From Bacteroidales bacterium (GTDB lineage Bacteria; Bacteroidota; Bacteroidia; Bacteroidales; SMBSF77): DNA of 6,901 bases. Below, one piece after another: positions 1-4,357 of this stretch (the stretch's first letter is position 1; each line of letters opens with the position of its first letter). The notes under the pieces were generated by a model, which saw only the letters and a list, made by a program, of their open reading frames with translations, was not told the DNA's origin and searched no databases. A program made the translations under genes and the position numbers. The stretch covers positions 1 through 6,901 of the forward strand of contig JAIOTT010000028.1 of the NCBI GenBank assembly GCA_021106655.1, given 5' to 3'.

Positions 1-315
1 AAAGTTAAAGACTCTAAAGGAAATTTATTATCTGATGGCGAGATTGCACTTAAAGTGAACAAGATATTTGATATGCGCCCTTTTGCTATTGTTAAGCGAT
101 TCGGTCTGAAAAACCCTGTCTTTTTAGCTACTGCAACTTATGGTCATTTTGGCCGCGACCACTACATCAAAGAGGTGGAGGTATTTTATAAGGATAAAGA
201 TACCAAGGTTAAAAAGGTTAAAGGAGAGGAAAAGTATTTTAAGAGGGTTGAATTCTTTGCCTGGGAGAAGCTGGATTACGTTGAGAAGATCAAGAAAGAA
301 TTTCGGATAAAATAG
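1..315 (+). CDS. metK: S-adenosylmethionine synthetase, C-terminal part (cut by window edge)
   Basis: This is the last 104 codons of metK, open from base 1 to the TAG at 313-315; the start lies outside the window. MetK joins methionine and ATP to make S-adenosylmethionine, the cytoplasmic methyl donor. Visible family signatures are KIFDMRPFAIVKRFGLKNP, which matches the C-terminal domain pattern K(I/V)FD-RP-AI---L-L--P, then the conserved TYGHFGR stretch, and an ending FAWEKLDYVEKIKKEF typical of Bacteroidota MetK. A GTG codon at 55 could be mistaken for a start, but homology continues upstream of it (SDGEIALKVNKIFD), so it is internal. The reading frame is intact with no frameshift. The gene is a housekeeping neighbour, unrelated in function to the genes to its right. 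The assignment is from recognised family motifs and is strong; only the fragment can be judged here. Confidence 0.93.
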   Translation, partial: KVKDSKGNLLSDGEIALKVNKIFDMRPFAIVKRFGLKNPVFLATATYGHFGRDHYIKEVEVFYKDKDTKVKKVKGEEKYFKRVEFFAWEKLDYVEKIKKEFRIK

Positions 316-713
316 TTAAGTGAGTTAGACAGGAAAAAATATTTGGTTATTCTCCCTTCTAGGCTGAGGGGAGTTTGGAACTCATCGCATTTTACACTCT
401 GCCTTCCTTTGTCAGGAATCTCCCTGTGCTGGCAGGTTATTGTACACACACAAGTTTTATGATAAATAATTACCCTCCCCAATAAAATGTATTTTCACTT
501 CCTGGTATGATGTAGACATACTCTTGCTGAATCCGAATGTTGTAAGCAAAATGCTGATAACAGTAGAGAGGATAGTTTCTTTATAGTGATTGATTTAGAA
601 GTTCTTATCAGAAAAATCAATTTCCAAACACATAATCCCCAAAAATAATTTCATTATTTTGATTACCTTTTAGTTCATTTCTATACTAAAGAAAAACCAG
701 AATCAAATAAAAA
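316..713. other. Gene-free spacer between metK and the REP/transposase element
   Basis: About 400 bases without a supportable gene. The part from 350 to 480 is richer in G/C (clusters such as CTCCCTTC, GAGGGGAG, CCCTGTGCTGGCAGG) than the A/T-rich DNA from 480 to 713. It has an open minus-strand frame of 68 codons (276-482) that overlaps the end of metK and has no recognisable domain. It could be a decayed mobile or coding remnant, but nothing in it is identifiable by eye. From 480 onward I see only A/T-rich sequence with no clear promoter. Confidence 0.5.
352..373 (+). terminator. Possible weak terminator hairpin behind metK
   Basis: CTCCCTTC (352-359) can pair with GAGGGGAG (366-373) around a 6-base loop, giving 8 pairs including one G-T. 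It starts 37 bases after the metK stop. The run of T behind it is only three bases (374-376), so this is a poor intrinsic terminator. It may instead be part of decayed non-coding DNA. Confidence 0.35.
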
Positions 714-745
714 CGTTCCGTTAGGAACGAAATATTGGTAGGATG
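714..745 (+). repeat. REP-like hairpin repeat, copy R1
   Basis: CGTTCC (714-719) pairs with GGAACG (724-729) around a GTTA loop, a perfect 6-bp stem. It is followed by the conserved tail AAATATTGGTAGGATGA. It is one of four same-orientation copies upstream of the transposase and starts 53 bases before R2. Confidence 0.85.
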
Positions 746-767
746 AAAATCAGAAACAAACATTAAA

Positions 768-799
768 GTTCCGTCAGGAACGAAATATTGGTAGGATAA
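768..799 (+). repeat. REP-like hairpin repeat, copy R2
   Basis: GTTCC (768-772) and GGAAC (777-781) form a 5-bp stem with loop GTCA, followed by the tail AAATATTGGTAGGATAA. The block 741-789 (end of R1, spacer, hairpin of R2) recurs at 881-929, exactly 140 bases later, with about three mismatches, so the R1/R2 and R3/R4 pairs look like duplicated units. Confidence 0.85.
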
Positions 800-854
800 A
801 AAAACAGAAATGATCAATACATAAGAATAATCAGGCATGTTAGAATAAAAATAA

Positions 855-886
855 AATTCCGTAGGAATTAAATATTGGTAGAATGA
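855..886 (+). repeat. REP-like hairpin repeat, copy R3
   Basis: AATTCC (855-860) pairs with GGAATT (864-869) around a GTA loop, followed by AAATATTGGTAGAATGA. Compared with R1/R2 the stem bases have changed on both sides (G-C to A-T at the outer position), which keeps pairing. It marks the outer end of the left inverted unit of the transposase element. Confidence 0.83.
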
Positions 887-906
887 GAATCAGAAATAAA
901 CATTAA

Positions 907-930
907 AGTTCCGTCAGGAACGAAATATTA
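907..930 (+). repeat. REP-like hairpin repeat, copy R4, next to the transposase start
   Basis: GTTCC (908-912) and GGAAC (917-921) with loop GTCA. The hairpin is identical to R2, but the TTGGTAGGAT tail is missing: after AAATATT the sequence goes straight into the transposase start region. It ends only 7 bases before the ATG at 937, so a hairpin in the mRNA could also affect translation. Mirror partner of R5. Confidence 0.83.
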
Positions 931-936
931 AATGAT

Positions 937-1425
937 ATGGCAAATACGTACACACAAATACACATACAAGTAGTTTTTTCAGTTCAAAACAGGTCAAGTG
1001 TCATACAGAATACTTGGAAAGACGAGCTATATAAATATATTACCGGAATAATTCAAAATAACAAGCATAAGCTTTTAGCTATTAACGGAATACCAGATCA
1101 CGTTCATATCCTTTTTGGTTTGCGTCCTATCCAATCAATTTCAGATTTGCTGCAAGATATCAAAGGATGTTCTTCCAAATGGATTAATGAACGAAAACTA
1201 ACCAAAGGCAGGTTTTCCTGGCAAGAAGGGTATGGCGCATTTTCTTATGCAAAGTCGGATTTACCAAATGTTATTAATTACATCAATAATCAGCTACAAT
1301 CTCACAAAAAAGAAACTTTCTTGACAGAATATATTAAACTGTTAAAACAATTTGGGATTGATTACAAAGACAACTATATTTTTAAACCGGTTGATTTAAA
1401 TTATTTCGTACCTGACGGCACTTGA
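937..1425 (+). CDS. REP-associated tyrosine transposase (IS200/IS605 TnpA-like, Y1 HUH)
   Basis: A complete 162-residue single-domain Y1 transposase. Enzymes of this family nick and rejoin single-stranded DNA at hairpin-bearing ends through a covalent tyrosine link. The metal-binding HUH motif is present as H55-V-H57 in GIPDHVHILFGL. The catalytic tyrosine is Y115 in NVINYINNQLQSHKK, with Q119 and the following H/K residues also as in the family. The N-terminal strand (YTQIHIQVVFSVQNR) and WQEGYGAFSYAKSDL are typical too. Length is normal, so the enzyme looks intact. ATG 937 is the only reasonable start, because the frame is closed by TAA at 904-906. The gene has REP-like hairpins on both sides, and its last codons (NYFVPDGT) lie within the inverted copy R5. 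That setting favours a RAYT over a classical IS200, though the sequence alone cannot settle whether it moves itself or only short REP elements. Confidence 0.9.
   Translation: MANTYTQIHIQVVFSVQNRSSVIQNTWKDELYKYITGIIQNNKHKLLAINGIPDHVHILFGLRPIQSISDLLQDIKGCSSKWINERKLTKGRFSWQEGYGAFSYAKSDLPNVINYINNQLQSHKKETFLTEYIKLLKQFGIDYKDNYIFKPVDLNYFVPDGT
1400..1422 (-). repeat. Inverted, diverged REP-like repeat R5, overlapping the transposase 3' end
   Basis: On the minus strand this reads AGTGCCGTCAGGTACGAAAT, against AGTTCCGTCAGGAACGAAAT in R2/R4: two changes, both in the stem. Four of five stem pairs remain plus a G-T pair on the minus strand. Like R4, it lacks the TTGGTAG tail. It encodes the last residues and contributes to the C-terminus of the transposase (stop at 1423-1425). 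Confidence 0.72.
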
Positions 1426-1442
1426 TGTTAACAATGAAATTT

Positions 1443-1474
1443 ATTATCTACCAATATGTGGTCCCTCCGGGATT
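1443..1474 (-). repeat. Inverted REP-like repeat R6
   Basis: On the minus strand it reads AATCCCGGAGGGAC followed by CACATATTGGTAGATAAT. TCCC/GGGA stem (plus strand 1462-1465 with 1469-1472) and a 3-base loop. The tail ATATTGGTAG is the same as in R1-R3, and the stem change T-A to C-G against R3 is compensatory. Its start lies 53 bases from that of R5, matching the 52-53 base spacing of R1-R2 and R3-R4. Confidence 0.72.
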
Positions 1475-1560
1475 TTCGATAAACAAACACTGGCCAGCTA
1501 CTGTTTTTCTAAATAAAAGTTCCTATTCAATCACTTAACTAAGCCACAATTATAAATTAA

Positions 1561-1591
1561 AAAAGGCTACTGGGATCCCCAGTAGCCTTTT
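1561..1591 (-). terminator. Strong intrinsic terminator, probably bidirectional
   Basis: A perfect 14-bp stem: AAAAGGCTACTGGG (1561-1574) with CCCAGTAGCCTTTT (1578-1591), loop ATC. On the minus strand the hairpin ends in six T (1564 down to 1559), ideal for stopping transcription of the three-gene minus-strand cluster, 20 bases after the stop at 1612. On the plus strand there are four T, so it may also stop read-through from the transposase. Confidence 0.9.
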
Positions 1592-1611
1592 CAATATTAC
1601 GTATGCAAACC

Positions 1612-2337
1612 TTATCTGTTGATAATAAGCTTCCTGCTTGAGAATATTTTATCATTAACAATAACAGTAGAAAAATAAAGACCGTTGGTAAGGTCTTCTG
1701 TTCTTATTACAACTTTACCTTCATGATTAGTGATTAAACTTTTCTTAACAGTATTTCTAAGTATATCCCTGATTATTATACTTGCCTCACTAATTCCAAG
1801 TGGCAGAGAATAATTAAAACTTACCTGATTAGTAGCAGGATTTGGATATGCTGCTGAAAAATTAACATCACTAAGAAGTTCATCAAGGCCAACAGTTGCA
1901 GTATACTGAACATTAACAGACACTTCATCAGTGGGATTGGAATCATCATAAAATGTGTACTTAATTGTTGAAGCACCTGGAATCCCATGTCCATTATAAT
2001 CTCCAATAAAATTAGAGTTATCAGTAGCTCCTGCTCCAATTGGTACTGTGATTCCTGAGATATATAAACTGGAATCATAACAATTTCCCCAGCAATATGT
2101 ATTATATGTTCCCTGGATAAGACTTATATATTCTTTTTTCACTCTTACATTAATTGTCGAAGCAGAATTATTAGTGCAATAAATCTTAGAAATAAGCAAA
2201 GAATCTACACTACCGGTGATAATTACAGTTCCGTTATTTGCAATAGGGCCGTTAGCATCTGATAATGATAAGCTTTGGCTAAATCCAAAAGTGGAGGTCA
2301 GTAAACTGATCAGTAGAAGGAGTAATGTTTTTTTCAT
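1612..2337 (-). CDS. Small secreted protein of unknown function with T9SS sorting domain
   Basis: 241 residues. Residues 1-20 are a signal peptide (MKKTLLLLLISLLTSTFGFS, then QS), which supports the ATG at 2337. Residues about 21-150 form a beta-rich domain I do not recognise by name. It contains C54, the motif Y-C82-W-G-N-C86-Y, and later HGIPGASTIKYTFYDDSNPTDEVSV, which suggests an immunoglobulin-like sandwich with a possible disulfide loop. Residues about 160-241 are a type A T9SS sorting domain: AAYPNPATNQVSFNYSLP, then NGLYFSTV and the terminal RKLIINR. The product is expected to go through the Sec system to the periplasm and then by T9SS to the cell surface or outside. It is last in the minus-strand cluster, 81 bases after the Omp28-like gene, and is followed directly by a strong terminator. 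Co-expression with that gene is plausible but there is a candidate promoter in between. No enzymatic motif seen. Confidence 0.85.
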   Translation of the reverse strand: MKKTLLLLLISLLTSTFGFSQSLSLSDANGPIANNGTVIITGSVDSLLISKIYCTNNSASTINVRVKKEYISLIQGTYNTYCWGNCYDSSLYISGITVPIGAGATDNSNFIGDYNGHGIPGASTIKYTFYDDSNPTDEVSVNVQYTATVGLDELLSDVNFSAAYPNPATNQVSFNYSLPLGISEASIIIRDILRNTVKKSLITNHEGKVVIRTEDLTNGLYFSTVIVNDKIFSSRKLIINR

Positions 2338-2363
2338 GATATAAAGATTTTAATTAATAAAAC

Positions 2364-2399
2364 TTTTTGCAAGGATATTGCAAAAATCATGCTAACAAT
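2364..2399 (-). promoter_or_regulatory. Candidate promoter with overlapping palindrome before the 241-aa gene
   Basis: On the minus strand ATTG (2396-2399), an 18-base gap and TATCCTTG (2370-2377) resemble the Bacteroidota pattern TTTG-TAnnTTTG (one mismatch in each box). The second box is almost wholly enclosed by the perfect inverted repeat TTTTTGCAA (2364-2372) and TTGCAAAAA (2378-2386) with a 5-base centre. The T-rich arm comes first on both strands, so this is not a terminator; an operator is more likely. Inferred only. Confidence 0.4.
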
Positions 2400-2418
2400 T
2401 TAACTATAGTATATTTTT

Positions 2419-4260
2419 TTATTTGCTAATCACAAGTTTCCTTGTAATTGCACTTTCATTCACACGAAGCTGTAAGGTATATATTCCATTTGCAAAATCT
2501 TTTGTGTCAATCTGAACTTTATGATTTCCGGCAGGCTGATTGCCCTGATCTGAAGAAAATACGAATTCACCTGTCATATTGTAGATATCTATGCTGATAG
2601 AACTACTTTCTCTTAACTCGTAATTAATCCAGGTTGTGGAGTTTGCAGGATTTGGATAGATTCCAGTAATAATTTCAGTCTTATTTTCTTCAATCCCAAT
2701 TCCTTCAATTGACCATGTTGATTGATGAACCTCTTTACTTGCATCAGTCTGAACAAATACAACAACAGAAAGATCAGTCATTTCTTCGATGAATGTACCT
2801 GCCAGGCTGGCAGTTTTAGTGTATGATACCGGTGTGCCGTTTGTTAATGGGCCTACATCAGTTCCACTTGCATCAGGTACCATTTTCATCATAACAAAAT
2901 GGAATTCAGTTTCACCATTATTTCCAACATTTCCTGTTGTCATATTTTCAACAACAGCAATATGTAGTTTTAATCCTGCGGGAAAATCAGCTAGCGGTGT
3001 AACATTAACTTCAACCTGAATATCCTGACCGTTTATATCATGAACTGCGCTTATTTCCATAAATGCAGGTTCATTATAATACTGGTCAAAAATTGCTTGA
3101 TCATAGCCATTAGGATTGCCATCCCATCCGCCATTAAGTGCCATATTAGGTACACCACTTACTCCATAATAAGTTCTTCTTACTCCACCTTCAGCAGTAT
3201 AATATGGGTCGCCAGGGGAAGGCCAGCTCATTTGGTACTTAACACAAGTCCATTTCTCAGGGTTTGCATCCAAAACAGCTGTTATATTCTGGTTACCACC
3301 AACACATGGTCCACAGGTTGACGAAGTAAAAACTTCATGTAATAATTTTTTTTCAATAAAGTTAGCAATAACTTCAATAGTCTTTGTAAACTCATCGTTT
3401 GACGGATTCTCATCCGTACTACCATTCAGGTTGGAAGCCCATACAGTTACATCGTATATTCCAACTGTTGCAGGATCCCATAAAGTGGCATGGGAGAAAC
3501 TATAAACATCAAGTGGTACGATATTTACTCCTGTAACAGCAACTGTTACCGCAGCACCATTATCAATCTTATAATTAAGGTCGAAGCTGGTAATAGTTGA
3601 GCTTCCATAGTTCTCTATTGTACCTTCGATTGTAAAAGGAGCATTATTTAAACCAACAATTGGCATTGTAGAGATACTTTTAGCAGCCATATCGTAAATA
3701 TATGGTGGCACAAAAATCTCAACATTATCGATAGCACACCCGTAAAGCCATCCTCCCTGATCACTGTAGTGAAAAGCAAATTTAACATTTGCATTCCCTG
3801 CATAAGGTGAGACATCAACAGCTACATTACGCCAGCTGTCGTCACCGGTCAGTTGCTTAACTACAGTCCATGTAGTGCCTCCATCGATAGAAGCTTCTAT
3901 GGTTGCAATTTCAGTATCACCACTATATGAAGCTTCCCAAAAGTATTTATCAAATGACATAAATAATCCTGTGTATGAGCTTAAATCAATTACTGGTGTT
4001 ATAAGCTTATCATTCATTTTATTACAATTACATCCATCATCATTAGTAGCTGCAATTTTTGTATGGGGACCAATAGTGAAATACTGGCTTGAAAGTGCTG
4101 AAGCTGTTCCAAATAACCAACCACCGTCTGTAGCTTGAGTTTCAATTGTCCAACCTGCAGGAAGGGCTCCTCCTTCGAAGTCTTCAGTAAAAACTGTTTG
4201 TGCATTAAGGGATACTATCCCTATTAAAAAAAGTAAAATAAAAGTAAAAATTTTCATCAT
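2419..4260 (-). CDS. Omp28-like, thioredoxin-fold surface protein with MAM-like N-terminal domain and T9SS sorting domain
   Basis: The start at 4260 (or the adjacent ATG at 4257) opens directly on a signal peptide, MKIFTFILLFLIGIVSLNAQ. An upstream ATG at 4302 would add 14 residues and lies 6 bases after a terminator, so it is less likely. Positions below count from 4302. Residues 37-198: jelly-roll of MAM/cleaved-adhesin (choice-of-anchor) type, from FTEDFEGGALPAGWTIE to GCAIDNVEIF. Residues about 203-313: CARDB-like Ig domain. Residues 315-533: Omp28-type thioredoxin-like core with CGPC at 330-333 and a cis-proline-like loop GVSGVPNM (P385). Residues 548-627: T9SS sorting domain (IYPNPANST ... 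NGIYTLQL ... RKLVISK). The likely location is the cell surface. Thiol-disulfide activity or adhesion are both possible; the family name Omp28 comes from a Porphyromonas outer-membrane protein. Tandem paralogue of the gene at 4358-6487. Confidence 0.87.
   Translation of the reverse strand: MMKIFTFILLFLIGIVSLNAQTVFTEDFEGGALPAGWTIETQATDGGWLFGTASALSSQYFTIGPHTKIAATNDDGCNCNKMNDKLITPVIDLSSYTGLFMSFDKYFWEASYSGDTEIATIEASIDGGTTWTVVKQLTGDDSWRNVAVDVSPYAGNANVKFAFHYSDQGGWLYGCAIDNVEIFVPPYIYDMAAKSISTMPIVGLNNAPFTIEGTIENYGSSTITSFDLNYKIDNGAAVTVAVTGVNIVPLDVYSFSHATLWDPATVGIYDVTVWASNLNGSTDENPSNDEFTKTIEVIANFIEKKLLHEVFTSSTCGPCVGGNQNITAVLDANPEKWTCVKYQMSWPSPGDPYYTAEGGVRRTYYGVSGVPNMALNGGWDGNPNGYDQAIFDQYYNEPAFMEISAVHDINGQDIQVEVNVTPLADFPAGLKLHIAVVENMTTGNVGNNGETEFHFVMMKMVPDASGTDVGPLTNGTPVSYTKTASLAGTFIEEMTDLSVVVFVQTDASKEVHQSTWSIEGIGIEENKTEIITGIYPNPANSTTWINYELRESSSISIDIYNMTGEFVFSSDQGNQPAGNHKVQIDTKDFANGIYTLQLRVNESAITRKLVISK
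2704..3360 (-). repeat. Duplicated coding block: Omp28 core, copy A (partner 4643-5299)
   Basis: This block in the 2419-4260 gene matches 4643-5299 in the neighbouring gene at a constant offset of 1939 bases, with no indels. By hand count 34 of 219 residues differ (about 84% identity). Identical DNA runs include 41 bases at 3038-3078 (4977-5017) and 34 bases at 2898-2931 (4837-4870). The similarity drops sharply outside the block. Confidence 0.9.
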
Positions 4261-4279
4261 ATTCGAATTTTTAGTTATA

Positions 4280-4311
4280 CAAAGTTTATTTGTATATTTC
4301 ATAAAAGAAAA
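4280..4311 (-). promoter_or_regulatory. Weak promoter-like region of the 627-aa-frame gene
   Basis: On the minus strand TAAACTTTG (4288 down to 4280) resembles TAnnTTTG but with one extra base. It lies 19 bases upstream of the ATG at 4260. The only candidate upstream box is the T-run of the terminator (around 4307-4311). If used, transcription starts between the terminator and the internal ATG, which agrees with the start chosen at 4260. Weak match. Confidence 0.22.
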
Positions 4312-4336
4312 ACGGCTAACAATAATTAGCCGTTTT
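4309..4336 (-). terminator. Intrinsic terminator between the two Omp28-like genes
   Basis: AAAACGGCTAA (4309-4319) pairs perfectly with TTAGCCGTTTT (4326-4336), loop of 6 bases. On the minus strand the hairpin runs into five T, then CTTTT. It lies 21 bases after the stop of the 709-aa gene and should separate it from the next gene, so the two paralogues are probably separate transcription units or linked only by read-through. Confidence 0.85.
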
Positions 4337-4357
4337 CCTTAATAAGGTTTATATTAT

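Larger units (their letters stand above)
855..1474 (+). mobile_element. RAYT-type element: transposase gene between mirror-image REP pairs
   Basis: The transposase gene lies between a left unit (R3-R4, 855-930) and a right unit on the opposite strand (R6-R5, 1474 down to 1400). Read inward, each unit is hairpin, ATATTGGTAG, a spacer of the same length (25 bases after the tail), second hairpin, AAATAWT. The first 27 bases of the two units agree at 21 positions and the inner hairpin regions at about 20 of 23, without gaps; the spacers are hardly conserved. This suggests either a self-contained IS200/RAYT-like element or a domesticated RAYT locus with its REPs. R1 and R2 (714-799) may be an extra duplicated left unit. 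No target duplication is expected or seen, because HUH elements do not make one. Element borders are inferred. Confidence 0.6.

Noticed and set aside
276..482. Minus-strand open frame of 68 codons overlapping the metK end
   Set aside because: It has no recognisable domain, no promoter, and overlaps a conserved gene on the other strand; likely chance.
714..930. CRISPR-like array upstream of the transposase
   Set aside because: Only four repeats, unequal spacing (53, 87-88, 52), similar spacers, no cas genes and palindromic REP structure; RAYT-associated repeats explain it better.
1488..1500. CTGGCCAG palindrome after R6
   Set aside because: An 8-base palindrome is expected by chance and it has no partner or context here.
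2364..2386. Hairpin as a terminator of the 2419-4260 gene
   Set aside because: The T-rich arm comes first and the A-rich arm second on both strands, and no T-run follows directly, so it does not fit an intrinsic terminator.
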